Shown here piece after piece: positions 1 to 8,920 of a stretch of DNA of 64,000 bases. Origin of the DNA: Thermomonospora echinospora (GTDB taxonomy: Bacteria; Actinomycetota; Actinomycetes; Streptosporangiales; Streptosporangiaceae). Each line of letters starts with the position of its first letter. Within the stretch, counting starts at the first letter, position 1. The translations under genes were made by a program, and so were the position numbers. The DNA lies in assembly GCF_900108175.1 (NCBI RefSeq), contig NZ_FNVO01000007.1:161866-225865 (forward strand). Direction: 5' to 3'. Under the pieces are notes generated by a model that worked only from the letters and a program-made list of their open reading frames with translations, searched no databases and had not been told where the DNA came from.

Positions 1-1749
1 CAGCAGGCGATGCCGGATCACGAGGTAGGCAGCGGCGAGCGCGAGCAGCAGGGTGACCGATCCGAAGAGTCCTCCCTGCCAGGGGACGCTGGCGTACGGC
101 ACCGAGGACGCGGCGCGCGCCACACCGATGATCCAGCCCACCGCCAGGCCGGCGGGCCACACCACGAGCCGGGCCGGTGCGAGCGAGATCGGGGCGATCG
201 CCGCGGCCAAGGCGCCCAGCAGCGTGGCCACCGGGACCGCCGGGGTCGCCAGCAGGTTGGCCGCCACCGCCACCAGGCCGACCTCACCGGTCAGCATCAC
301 CAGCACCGGCGTGCAGGCGAGTTGGGCCGCCGCTGCGACCGCCAGCGCCTCCGCCATCGGCCGGGGCATCCACCGCCCCAGCCGGTCCCTCCAGGGCGGC
401 GCCAGCAGGAGAAGCCCACCGGTGGCCAGCACGGACAGGGCGAACCCGTACGAGCGGGCCAGCCCGGGGTCGATCAGCACCAGGACAAGCACGGCGCCGC
501 TTAACGCCGGCAGTCCCTGGCGTTCCCTGCCGGAGTAGAAGGCCAGCAGGCCGATCAGGCTCATCACCGTGGCGCGCAGCACACTAGGCTCGGGCCGGGC
601 GACCACAACGAAGGCCAGCAGCGCCACGGCCGCCGCCGGTGGCGCCCGCCGCCGTCCCAGGCCGGCCAGCCGACATGACGTCAGGACCGCTCCGGCGACG
701 ATGGCCAGGTTGGCTCCGGAGACCACCAGCAGGTGGGTGAGCCCCGCGGTCGTGAAGTCCTCGGCGAGCCCGGGATCGAGCCGCGAGGTGTCCCCCACGA
801 CCATGCCGGGCAGCACCCCGCGCTGGTCCGGTGGGAGCACGGCGCTGGCCTCCCGCAGCCTCGCCCGTACCCCCTCCGCCGCCCGCTGCAGGGCCGGCGG
901 TCCGTCCAGGACGACCGGAGGGCCCCGGACGATTCCGACGGCCGCCAGGAGTTCGACATGCCGTGGCGGGGACAACCGGGCGGTGATGCGGATCCGCTGG
1001 CCGGGCACCAGCCTCCGCCAGGCGTCGCCCGTGCCGATCAGCAGGACCGGCACCCGCACGCCAACCGCCCGCCACCGGACCCGTATGGACTCCGCCCTGG
1101 CCCGCACCGTCACGATCTCGCGATCTCCGGACGGCTTCGCCTGCGGATCGCCGGTCACCACCGCCTCGATGGACGTCCGGGCATGTGTTCCGGCCAGTTC
1201 GCGCACCGGCCCTGATCCGACCGCCGACAGCCGCAGCCCCGTACCGGTCGCGGAGGCGGCCACGCACGCCAGCACCGCTCCGGCCAGCCCGCAGAACATC
1301 GGCCGGGACACGGCTCCCACCGGCCACCACTCAAGCGAGCCCATGACCATCCGCCTCGGCCAGGGCCGAGACATCACCATCCGCCCCGACCAGAACAAAG
1401 CCCCGACCGCCCACCAAGGACGGGACACTGTCGGCCCTGGACCAAACACCGCCCCCCTCGGACCAGGCGCCGTCCACCTCGGACTCGACGAAGCCTTTAT
1501 CGTCTGGTCCCGATGGAACGAAGTCCCCGCCGCCCTTCCCGGACGGGGTAAGGCGCCGGCCAGGAGCGGCAAAGCACCCAGCGCGCACACGGCGGCCACC
1601 CCGTACGCAACCGCTGGGGTGGCGGCCAGCAAGGCCCACGCCGACAGCCAGACGCCCAGAGCAGGAGCCACCAGCCGCAGATCATGCCCCCGGCGGCCAT
1701 CGGCACCGCGTTCACCCGTCAACGCCGGACACCTCCGTCTTCTTGCCAT
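1..1749 (-). CDS. comEC: ComEC/Rec2-type DNA uptake channel protein, partial (C-terminus beyond left edge)
   Basis: Predicted inner-membrane channel that carries single-stranded DNA into the cell during natural transformation. The 583 codons present run off the left edge without a stop. The N-terminus has several hydrophobic segments, then an extracytoplasmic domain, then the diagnostic competence motif HLLVVSGANLAIV and further membrane helices. The metallo-beta-lactamase-like C-terminal domain seen in many ComEC proteins would lie outside the window. I chose the ATG at 1747-1749, giving a basic start (MARRRR); a downstream TTG is possible. It lies 162 bp after comEA in the same direction, the usual comEA-comEC order. 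Family assignment is solid. Whether the organism is naturally competent cannot be told from this. Confidence 0.9.
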   Translation of the reverse strand, partial: MARRRRCPALTGERGADGRRGHDLRLVAPALGVWLSAWALLAATPAVAYGVAAVCALGALPLLAGALPRPGRAAGTSFHRDQTIKASSSPRWTAPGPRGAVFGPGPTVSRPWWAVGALFWSGRMVMSRPWPRRMVMGSLEWWPVGAVSRPMFCGLAGAVLACVAASATGTGLRLSAVGSGPVRELAGTHARTSIEAVVTGDPQAKPSGDREIVTVRARAESIRVRWRAVGVRVPVLLIGTGDAWRRLVPGQRIRITARLSPPRHVELLAAVGIVRGPPVVLDGPPALQRAAEGVRARLREASAVLPPDQRGVLPGMVVGDTSRLDPGLAEDFTTAGLTHLLVVSGANLAIVAGAVLTSCRLAGLGRRRAPPAAAVALLAFVVVARPEPSVLRATVMSLIGLLAFYSGRERQGLPALSGAVLVLVLIDPGLARSYGFALSVLATGGLLLLAPPWRDRLGRWMPRPMAEALAVAAAAQLACTPVLVMLTGEVGLVAVAANLLATPAVPVATLLGALAAAIAPISLAPARLVVWPAGLAVGWIIGVARAASSVPYASVPWQGGLFGSVTLLLALAAAYLVIRHRLL

Positions 1750-1911
1750 CGCAACCAGACACCGGCGGACACAACCGTCCTGCGCGGGAGTATCCGGAAA
1801 ACGGCGGAAATCGCGTCGGCATCGGCTGCGCAACGCCGGTTCGCCTGCATGGACACATCACTTGGCAGGTCGGTCCCGCTGAAGATCGGACACTCCCGGA
1901 TCGGATGTGCG

Positions 1912-2916
1912 TCATACGCGCACCAGGGGCTTGAGCTCGGCATATCTGCGTTCGCCTATGCCGGTCACGTCCTGGAGTTGCTCGACGGACCGGAAGCCGC
2001 CGTGCCGGGTGCGGTATTCAACGATCCGCTGGGCGAGGACCGGGCCCACTCCCGGGAGGGTGTCGAACTGCTCGACCGTGGCAGTGTTCAGATCGAGCGG
2101 CTCGCCGGGCGCGCCGGTGCCCTGAGGAGCGGTGGGCCCGGCACCTGGTTGAACTGCGGGGGTGCTGGGAGCGGGCAGGCCGACCATGAGCTGTTCGCCG
2201 TCTACCACCCGGCGGGCGAGGTTGAGGGAGCCGGTGCGCGCACCTGGGCGCAACCCCCCGGCGGCCTGGATGGCATCGGCGACCCGGGCGCCGACGGGCA
2301 GGGTCACCACGCCGGGTTTTCGCACCTTCCCGGCCACATGCACGATGAGGCCGGCAGGTGTGGGCTCGGCGAGAACGGTGGGTGAGGCGGCCGCCGAGGG
2401 AGCCGGCACATCGCCGGCCGGCGGTTGCGGCCGTGGGCGGGAGGCCCACAGATAGCCGCCGGCGAGGAGCACGGCGAGCAGCCCGACGAGGGCGAGCGCG
2501 CGGGCTCCAGGCCGTCCTGGGCTGAGGCGCCCCCAGCGGTCGTCGATCCGCTGCTCGCCGACCACATGGTGAGTGCCCTTCGACACCGGTTCGAAGAAAT
2601 CCTCGAAGACGTCGCGATGGATCACCGCTTCGGCGTCGGGGCCAGGATCGGAATCGGGGCCGTGCGATGGCGGAGCCGGGGCATCGGGGGAACCCGTCCG
2701 GGGGGATGTTCTGGCAGGTGTGTGCGGGGCGGAGCCGGCCGGTGAGGTGATCGTCTCGGGTACCGCGACCCATTCCGGTGGCTCGGGGGCGGAGCGTAAA
2801 AAGGCCGCGGGAGGAGGTGATGTCGCGGGATGCGAGAGGGTCTGCCGGGGACCGGTTTTCAGGCCCTTGAGACGTGTCGGGGCGGTGGCCTCAAAACGAC
2901 GGGGGCTGAATCTCAT
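1912..2916 (-). CDS. comEA: ComEA family helix-hairpin-helix DNA-binding protein
   Basis: Membrane-anchored DNA receptor that hands incoming double-stranded DNA to ComEC. A proline-rich cytoplasmic N-terminus is followed by one membrane segment (ALALVGLLAVLLAGGYLWA). Then come an SLBB-type domain (IVHVAGKVRKPGVVTLP), a proline/alanine linker, and a C-terminal double helix-hairpin-helix domain (DLNTATVEQFDTLPGVGPV) ending in LKPLVRV. The order TM-SLBB-HhH is that of actinobacterial and Bacillus ComEA. The ATG at 2914-2916 was preferred; an in-frame GTG at 2935-2937 adds seven residues, and neither has a clear Shine-Dalgarno. It is followed by comEC. Confidence 0.9.
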   Translation of the reverse strand: MRFSPRRFEATAPTRLKGLKTGPRQTLSHPATSPPPAAFLRSAPEPPEWVAVPETITSPAGSAPHTPARTSPRTGSPDAPAPPSHGPDSDPGPDAEAVIHRDVFEDFFEPVSKGTHHVVGEQRIDDRWGRLSPGRPGARALALVGLLAVLLAGGYLWASRPRPQPPAGDVPAPSAAASPTVLAEPTPAGLIVHVAGKVRKPGVVTLPVGARVADAIQAAGGLRPGARTGSLNLARRVVDGEQLMVGLPAPSTPAVQPGAGPTAPQGTGAPGEPLDLNTATVEQFDTLPGVGPVLAQRIVEYRTRHGGFRSVEQLQDVTGIGERRYAELKPLVRV

Positions 2917-3012
2917 GCCGCCGACGCTAAACGGCACGGGCCAGGCGAAACAGGAGCCGGGTTAATTGTGGAAAACCGGACCGACCGGGTGGCGGGGCCG
3001 CCCCGAGAGGCT

Positions 3013-3861
3013 TCAGGGAAGCTGCGGCGCCACGACCACGCCCAGCATTCCGGGCCCCACGTGGGCGCCGATGACGGGGCCGACCTCGCCAACGTAGACG
3101 TCCTGGAGGCCGGGGATGCGTTCGCGCAGCCGGGCGGCCAGAGCCTCGGCCCTGCCCGCGGCGGCCAGGTGCTGGACGCCGATGTCCACCGGCCGGTCGC
3201 CGGCGGTTTCGACCACGAGCTCCTCCATCCGGGCCAGTGCCCGGGAGGCGGTGCGGACCTTCTCCAGCGGAGCGATCCGGCCGTCCACGATGTTGAGCAG
3301 CGGCTTGACCATGAGGGCCGAGCCGAGCAGGCCGGCCGCCCCGCCGATCCGCCCGCCGCGGCGCAGGTGCTCCAGAGTGTCGACGTAGAACAGGGAGCGC
3401 GACAGCTCGGCCCGGCGCAGGGCGGCTGCGGCGGCGGCAGCGGCGTCCCCGCCCTGCCGCGCGGTAGCGGCGGCCGACAGCGCGGCGAAGCCTAGGCCCA
3501 TGCCGATGGTGCCGGTGTCGACGACGCGTACCGGCACTGGGGCCGCCTCGGCGGCGAGCCGGGCGGCCTCGACGGTGCCCGACATCGCGGCGGACAGGTG
3601 GACGGAGACTATGGCGGCAGCGCCAGCGCCCGCGGCAGCCTTGTAGGCGTGGGCGAAGCGTTCCGGAGCGGGACGAGAGGTGGTGACCGGCCGCCACTCC
3701 TTGAGCGCCCGGGCGGTCTGCTCGACGGTGAGCTCGGTCTCATCGCGGACCGTCCCGCCCACCGCGATCTGCAGCGGAACGGTGATGAGGCCGTGCCGTT
3801 CGGACAGCTCCGCAGGGAGGTAGGCCGAGGAATCCGTGACGATCGCGACCGCGCTGCCCAT
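3013..3861 (-). CDS. DegV family fatty-acid-binding protein
   Basis: 282-residue DegV (FakB-like) protein. These bind a fatty acid and in Firmicutes present it to the kinase FakA; no fakA-like gene is visible here. The N-terminal IVTDSSAYLP loop is the DegV signature, followed by the TSRPAPERF lipid-pocket motif and SAAMSGT. The length matches the family (about 280). I start at the ATG 3859-3861 because the conserved domain begins immediately there; in-frame upstream starts (3876, 3912) add only unconserved residues. It lies next to comEA, a common actinobacterial neighbourhood. The exact ligand is unknown. Confidence 0.88.
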   Translation of the reverse strand: MGSAVAIVTDSSAYLPAELSERHGLITVPLQIAVGGTVRDETELTVEQTARALKEWRPVTTSRPAPERFAHAYKAAAGAGAAAIVSVHLSAAMSGTVEAARLAAEAAPVPVRVVDTGTIGMGLGFAALSAAATARQGGDAAAAAAAALRRAELSRSLFYVDTLEHLRRGGRIGGAAGLLGSALMVKPLLNIVDGRIAPLEKVRTASRALARMEELVVETAGDRPVDIGVQHLAAAGRAEALAARLRERIPGLQDVYVGEVGPVIGAHVGPGMLGVVVAPQLP

Positions 3862-3924
3862 AGAGGGAGAGTACATCCGCCTCCGGACGAACAGGTGAAA
3901 CCACCGTGTCACCGTGTAACAGGA

Positions 3925-4155
3925 TCATGACGGCGACGACCGGCGGCTGCACCGTACGCCGCCACCCTGCACGCACGGACCTATCGCGGAGGCGATGTCG
4001 GTGAGCCGGTGAGGACCGCCGGGATCGGCGGCCTCGAACGATCCGCCGATCCGGGACGAGGACGAACGATCCGATAGTGGGCCCGGCGGCAGACCCGGCG
4101 ATGGGCTCGGTGGCTTCGGCTCCCAGTACCGGTCGTACGCGGTCTCGTACGGCAT
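3925..4155 (-). CDS. Possible small protein of unknown function
   Basis: A 76-codon frame starting MPYETAYDRYWEP, rich in proline and serine, with GGAGGAG about 10 nt upstream of the ATG. No domain or membrane segment is recognised. It fills most of the 460-bp gap between the DegV gene and the DUF3592-like gene. The C-terminal half looks low in coding quality. It may be spurious; I see nothing else convincing in this gap. Confidence 0.3.
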   Translation of the reverse strand: MPYETAYDRYWEPKPPSPSPGLPPGPLSDRSSSSRIGGSFEAADPGGPHRLTDIASAIGPCVQGGGVRCSRRSSPS

Positions 4156-4260
4156 CGCGCCGCGTCTCCTCCTCCGACTGCGGGCGGAGGTCTTCAGGCT
4201 CTGGCTCCTCTCTGTCAATGAGGGTGAGCGAGGTGTCAGTAAGGCTCGGGCGGCTAGCAG

Positions 4261-4292
4261 AAACGTTTGAGGTGGCCCAGGTCAGCTGGGGT
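4261..4292 (+). repeat. Left arm of a 32-bp inverted repeat flanking the DUF3592-like gene
   Basis: Reverse complement of 4967-4998 with 29 of 32 positions identical. Core: GTTTGAGGTGGCCCAGG. The two copies point towards each other and enclose the gene at 4325-4882. Confidence 0.7.
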
Positions 4293-4324
4293 GTCCGGAG
4301 CGCTCGGCGGTTCGGCCCCGCGGG

Positions 4325-4882
4325 TCAGAGGTCGAGCGGGGGCGCATCTTTGGGAGATCGTCGGAGCACCACGTCCCGGGCTCCGGCGTCCTTGGTCCGG
4401 TACCGGTACGCCATGGTCCCGAACACCCCAACGGTGATCAGCCAGATCACCGCATGCTCCTGCCATCCCACCCCCAGGCCCGGCCGCCGGGCGTCGACCG
4501 CGCTGTCCACCGGCCGGGCCGGCTGATACCACACCCGGACCCGCTCGCCGGCCTTCGGCATCTCCGCCCAGCCGTCCTCCTTGACGGAGGCCCGCACCCG
4601 CCGCCCCTGCGAGGTGGTGAAGACCACGTCCGCGTAGCCGGTTCCTTTCGCATCGGCCCACGTCTTGACAACGGCACCAGACGCCTCGGCTCCGCCCCAC
4701 ACCGCCTGGATTTCGAAGGAGGCGGCAACTCCGAGGAGCACCCCGAGCGCCACGGTGAACGTCGTCAGGCCCCCTGGGATCGGTACCGCCCGGCGACTGC
4801 GCCCGGTCATGCGCCGGGTCGCCCGAAACCGAGCCTGATGGCGCCGTTCAAGCGCCGACATCCACAAACCCCACCGGCTCAC
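4325..4882 (-). CDS. DUF3592-like membrane protein
   Basis: 185-residue protein with two membrane helices (about 42-60 and 143-160) enclosing an extracytoplasmic beta-rich domain that contains VWYQPARP, typical of DUF3592 proteins, whose function is unknown. A GTG start at 4880-4882 is preceded by GGGAGG with good spacing; an internal ATG (codon 25) is an alternative. It stands alone on the minus strand. The flanking 32-bp inverted repeat (4261-4292 and 4967-4998) is unusual and could mean it was inserted as a unit. The downstream 4883-5283 stretch holds only the right repeat arm and a coding-like scrap. Confidence 0.75.
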   Translation of the reverse strand: MSRWGLWMSALERRHQARFRATRRMTGRSRRAVPIPGGLTTFTVALGVLLGVAASFEIQAVWGGAEASGAVVKTWADAKGTGYADVVFTTSQGRRVRASVKEDGWAEMPKAGERVRVWYQPARPVDSAVDARRPGLGVGWQEHAVIWLITVGVFGTMAYRYRTKDAGARDVVLRRSPKDAPPLDL

Positions 4883-4966
4883 CGCGCCTCCCTGGTTTCT
4901 ACTGTGACGTTTCCCTCCGCCCCGCCGTTGCCCGATCCAGACCCCTCACCCGATCCACAGATCCCC

Positions 4967-4998
4967 ACCCCAGCTGGCCTGGGTCACCTCAAACGCTT
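4967..4998 (-). repeat. Right arm of the 32-bp inverted repeat
   Basis: Matches the reverse complement of 4261-4292 at 29 of 32 positions. The mismatches are scattered single-base transitions, so the two copies have diverged slightly. Confidence 0.7.
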
Positions 4999-5077
4999 GC
5001 CGCTGGCCGCCCGAGCCTTACCGACACCCCTGAGCCCGTTGAGGCATGGGTCTTTCCAGCGCAGGTCGCCCAGCAGG

Positions 5078-5218
5078 TCACGGGTCCGGGGCGCGGCGGG
5101 TCCGGGTGACCGGGTCACCGGCGCGCACGGTGCGCAGGAGCACGGCCACCCGGTCGGCGAACTCACGCAGCCGGGCATAGCCCTCCTCCTCGACGCCCAC
5201 CCGAACGGTGGCCAGCAC
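5078..5218 (-). pseudogene. Short coding-like fragment, unidentified
   Basis: A 46-codon frame downstream of hutI (same strand) from a GTG at 5216-5218. It has strongly biased G/C third positions and a helical-looking sequence containing ARLREFADRVAVLLRTVRAG. There is no Shine-Dalgarno and no recognised domain. It may be the remnant of a larger gene's C-terminus or a very small protein. Confidence 0.25.
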
Positions 5219-5283
5219 CTGGTGGGGTGGTGTCCACCGCGGCCACGGTCCGACCGGGCGGCGGCGCCGGGGGCCGGGAGCGG

Positions 5284-6498
5284 TCAGTGCAGGACGGGGG
5301 TGCCGCCGCGCCAGACCCGCAGGGCGCGCAGGCCGAAGGCCCAGGCGAAGGCGCCCTCGTGGTCGGCGTCCCACAGGACGATGTCGGCCATCATGCCGGG
5401 GGCCAAAGTGCCGCGGTCGCCGACTCGCAGCGCGGCGGCGCCGCCGAGGGTGGCCGCGCGCAGGGCCTCGGTGACGCTGAGGCCGAACATGGCCACCGCC
5501 AGGCCGATGACCAGGGGCATCGAGGTGATGCCGCACTGGCCGGGGTTGTGGTCGGTGCCCAGCGCGAGGGTGACGCCACGGTCGAGCATCTTGCGCACCG
5601 GGGCCGGCGGCCGTTCGCTGTTGAGGGCGCTGCCCGGGCAGACGGTGGCGGTGACGCCGGCGTGCGCGAGCGCCTTGATGTCTTCGTCGTTGGCGTGCGT
5701 GAGCAGGTCCGCGGAGGCGCAGCCGACCTCGGCGGCGACCTGCGCGGCGCCGGTGCGCTCGTTGGCGCAGGCGTGCATGCGCGCCTTCAGCCCGGCCCGC
5801 TTGCCGGTGTACAGCAGGACGCGGGCCTCCTCGGGCGTGAAGTGGCCCTCGTCGCAGTAGACGTCGACGCTCTCGGCCCCGGCCGTGGCGGCGTCGACGC
5901 TCCACTGGCGGACCGCCTCGACGTAGTCGCGGCGGCGACCGAAGTACTCCGGCGGCAGGATGTGGGCGGCCAGGAGGGTGGCGTGGATGCGCGGCATGGA
6001 CGGCTCGCTCTCCAGCGAGCGCAGCATCCGGATGTCGGCCAGTTCGCCGTCCCGGGTCAGGTGGTAGCCGGTCTTGGCCTCCACCGTCGTGGTGCCGCTC
6101 TCGATCCACTGCCGCAGCCGTTCCCGGACACCGTTGCACAGCGTCCAGGGGTCGGTGCCGCGGGTCACGGTGACGGTGGAGTTGACGCCACCGCCGGCGG
6201 CGGCGATCTCCGAGTAGGTGGAGCCGCTGGTGCGCATGGCCAGCTCGGCCCACCGGTTGCCCGCGTAGACCGGGTGGGAGTGCGCGTCGATCAGGCCGGG
6301 GGTGACCAGCCCGCCGCCCAGGTTCTCCACATGGTCGACGTCGACGATGTCGTCGATGACGCCGGGCACGCTCTGCGGCAGATCCGCGGCGGGACCGGCC
6401 CACACGATCCGGTCGTCGTGGATGAGGATGGCGGCGTTGCTGCACACATCGGTGCCCGTCCAGAGCCTGCCGATGTTCGTCAACAGCCGTACCGTCAT
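5284..6498 (-). CDS. hutI: Imidazolonepropionase
   Basis: Hydrolyses 4-imidazolone-5-propionate to N-formimino-L-glutamate, the third step of histidine degradation, in the cytoplasm. The 404-residue amidohydrolase carries the metal-binding DAHSHPVYAGNR motif near residue 70, the substrate loop SGSTYSEIAAAGGG, VEAKTGYH, and the C-terminal TDHNPGQC containing the catalytic aspartate. Length fits the family. Start ATG at 6496-6498 places MTVRLLTNIGRLWTG at the N-terminus; a longer frame to 6531 is possible. Other hut genes are not adjacent, so the pathway must be completed elsewhere. Confidence 0.95.
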   Translation of the reverse strand: MTVRLLTNIGRLWTGTDVCSNAAILIHDDRIVWAGPAADLPQSVPGVIDDIVDVDHVENLGGGLVTPGLIDAHSHPVYAGNRWAELAMRTSGSTYSEIAAAGGGVNSTVTVTRGTDPWTLCNGVRERLRQWIESGTTTVEAKTGYHLTRDGELADIRMLRSLESEPSMPRIHATLLAAHILPPEYFGRRRDYVEAVRQWSVDAATAGAESVDVYCDEGHFTPEEARVLLYTGKRAGLKARMHACANERTGAAQVAAEVGCASADLLTHANDEDIKALAHAGVTATVCPGSALNSERPPAPVRKMLDRGVTLALGTDHNPGQCGITSMPLVIGLAVAMFGLSVTEALRAATLGGAAALRVGDRGTLAPGMMADIVLWDADHEGAFAWAFGLRALRVWRGGTPVLH

Positions 6499-7126
6499 CG
6501 GGTCACCGACCCGGATACGGCAATGCGCCACCAGGCGCTGAACCGGACGCCATACAGTGGGTCACCTGCTCTCGATCGGATCCGCCGACTGGATGCCGGC
6601 GAGTCACCGCCTGGGGGGTCGGGTGGTCGTGTGACCACCTGGAGCGACGAGACCGGAGATATCGGTTTCGACACGGTAGTCCACCCGAGGGCCGGGCGAC
6701 AACCTCCCGAGGCCGCCCCTGTGCGCGGCCACAGCCGCCGGGAGGGGGCGCGCCCGCACGTGGCGGGGGCCCGGCGGACGCGCCGAGCCGGCCCGCGGGT
6801 CCTCACGTACGACAGCACGCTCATCACTTTCCCGACTCGTCCGCCGACATCCATCGAACCCGACAAAACTCTCACTGGACATGAGAATCGCATAAAATAC
6901 CCGGGCATGTTCCGGTGTCGCGGCCACCCGCCCTCGGTCATTCAGACCGTACGGATTCGCACGGATCCGTCAAGACGAATTCCCAAGGTGTAACCAACGG
7001 GCGACCACCGATTCGGGTTGCTCCCGACAATCGGGACAAAACGGGCCGACGGTGGCGAACCACCTCCAGCCGAGGACGCCCCGGCCCCGGAGCGGCGCGA
7101 GCGCCACCCCGGGCGTCCGGGCGGGT
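6499..7126. other. 628-bp gene-poor gap between hutI and hflX
   Basis: No convincing gene. Several minus-strand frames are open here (for example 6604-6927), but none has a recognisable domain or good start signals. A short A+T-rich patch (GCATAAAATACC near 6889-6900) stands out from the GC-rich surroundings and could be a promoter element. Confidence 0.4.
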
Positions 7127-8620
7127 TCAGACCGTCTCGGCCTCGGCCGCGGCGTAACCGTCGAGCTCGACGGCCAGCCCGGCCGGGACGCGGGCGTGCA
7201 GCCGGGTACCCTCGGCAGTGTGCTCCTGGGAGAGCACCTCGCCCAGTTCGTGGACCCGCGCCACCAGGTCGCCCCGCTGGTACGGCAGCACGACGCGCAC
7301 CTCCCGGTCCAGTCCCGGCAGGTCCGCCTCGATGGCGGCCATCAGCTCGTCCATGCCGGCGCCGGTACGGGCGGAGACCACGACGCTGTTCTTCTCGCGG
7401 CGGCGCAGCCGGGCCAGGGTGAGCGGATCGGCGGCGTCGGCCTTGTTGATCGCGACGAGCTCGGTCACCTTGTCGGCGCCGATCTCGCGCAGCACCTCGC
7501 GGACCGCGTCGATCTGGGCCTCGGGCCAGGCGTCGGAGCCGTCCACCACGTGCACGATCAGGTCGGCGTCGGCGACCTCCTCCAGGGTGGAGCGGAACGC
7601 CTCGACCAGCTGGTGCGGCAGGTGCCGGACGAACCCGACGGTGTCGGCCAGCGTGAACGGCCGCCCGCCCGGCGTCTGGGCCTTGCGCACGGTGGGGTCC
7701 AGGGTGGCGAACAGCGCGTCCTCCACCAGCACCCCCGCCCCGGTCAGCCGGTTGAGCAGCGAGGACTTGCCGGCGTTGGTGTAGCCGGCGATAGCCACCG
7801 ACGGGATCCGGTTGCGGCGCCGGCCGCTGCGCATGGTGTCGCGGGACTTGGACATCTCCGCGATCTGGCGGCGCAGCTTGGCCATCCGGGTGCGGATCCG
7901 ACGGCGGTCCAGCTCGATCTTGGTCTCACCAGGGCCGCGGCCGCCGATCCCGACGCCGCCGGCGGCCCGGCCGCCGACCTGCCGGGACAGGTTGCCACCC
8001 CAGCCGCGCAGTCGGGGCAGCAGGTAGTCCAGCTGGGCCAGCTCGACCTGAGCCTTGCCCTCGCGGCTGCGGGCGTGCTGGGCGAAGATGTCCAAGATCA
8101 GCGCGGTCCGGTCGATGACCTTGACCTTGACGATCTCCTCAAGATGGCGCAGCTGGCTGGGCGACAGCTCGCCGTCGCAGATGACGGTGTCGGCGCCGGT
8201 GGCCCGCACGATCTCGGCAAGCTCGGCGCTCTTGCCGGAGCCGATGTAGGTGGCCACGTCGGGCTTGGCGCGCCGCTGGATCAGGCCGTCGAGCACCTGG
8301 GAGCCGGCGGTCTCGGCGAGCGCGGCCAGTTCGCGCAGCGAGTTCTCGGCCTGCTGGGCGTTGCCCTCGGTCCACACGCCGACGAGCACGACGCGCTCCA
8401 GCCGCAGCGCCCGGTACTCGACCTCGCTGATGTCCTCCAGCTCGGTGGACAGCCCGACGACCCGGCGCAGCGCCTGGCGGTCGGCCAAGTCCAGGTCGCC
8501 GGTCAGCGGGTCGTCCTCGGCGGCGAACTCGTCCCGGAGGTCCCCGGGCTCATCGATGAAGGCCTCGTCGTGCCGGTCGTCGCGGCGGACCTGTGGGTCT
8601 TGAAAGGAAGCAGATGTCAT
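7127..8620 (-). CDS. hflX: GTPase HflX
   Basis: Ribosome-associated GTPase that splits or rescues stalled 70S ribosomes. The 497-residue protein has the N-terminal HflX domain (VYIGSGK-like VATYIGSGKSAEL), the glycine-rich GGRGPGETKIE linker, then the G domain with Walker A GYTNAGKSSLLNRL, DTVGFVRHLPHQL (G3) and NKAD (G4). An N-terminal extension of about 60 residues is usual in actinobacteria. It is transcribed away from aceB, with a 300-bp shared upstream region. Closeness to dapF-miaA-miaB is conserved in this phylum. Confidence 0.95.
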   Translation of the reverse strand: MTSASFQDPQVRRDDRHDEAFIDEPGDLRDEFAAEDDPLTGDLDLADRQALRRVVGLSTELEDISEVEYRALRLERVVLVGVWTEGNAQQAENSLRELAALAETAGSQVLDGLIQRRAKPDVATYIGSGKSAELAEIVRATGADTVICDGELSPSQLRHLEEIVKVKVIDRTALILDIFAQHARSREGKAQVELAQLDYLLPRLRGWGGNLSRQVGGRAAGGVGIGGRGPGETKIELDRRRIRTRMAKLRRQIAEMSKSRDTMRSGRRRNRIPSVAIAGYTNAGKSSLLNRLTGAGVLVEDALFATLDPTVRKAQTPGGRPFTLADTVGFVRHLPHQLVEAFRSTLEEVADADLIVHVVDGSDAWPEAQIDAVREVLREIGADKVTELVAINKADAADPLTLARLRRREKNSVVVSARTGAGMDELMAAIEADLPGLDREVRVVLPYQRGDLVARVHELGEVLSQEHTAEGTRLHARVPAGLAVELDGYAAAEAETV

Positions 8621-8845
8621 ATGTCCTCTAGCAACGCCGATCGACGGCCGGTTCTTCCCGCCGATCGTGCCATGTCGTGGGGCCGTGTGGCCATGTGTTT
8701 ATCGGCCGTTCCCCGCCCCGCCCCCTCCCAACCCCGGCGGCCAGGCCCGGCGAGGTGACAGACGGCCCGGTCTGGGGACATGAGGTAGGTGCGGGCCCCT
8801 GGCGCGAGCGGCGGCGGTAACGGATGCGTTGGAGGGGGACCCGCT

Positions 8846-8875
8846 TTGACCGAGACGAATACCGGGCAGTAGCGT
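8846..8875 (+). promoter_or_regulatory. Possible promoter of aceB
   Basis: TTGACC (8846-8851) and TAGCGT (8870-8875) are separated by 18 bp, about 45 bp before the aceB start. The match to a sigma-70-type promoter is moderate. The rest of the 300-bp hflX-aceB gap shows nothing specific. Confidence 0.35.
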
Positions 8876-8920
8876 TCCACTGAACAGAAGTTGGTTTTCA
8901 CGATACGAAAGGGAAGGCAG

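Noticed and set aside
6495-6941. Open minus-strand frames in the hutI-hflX gap (148 and 107 codons)
   Set aside because: Arg/Pro/Ser-rich, no domain, no good ribosome site, and overlap between alternative frames.
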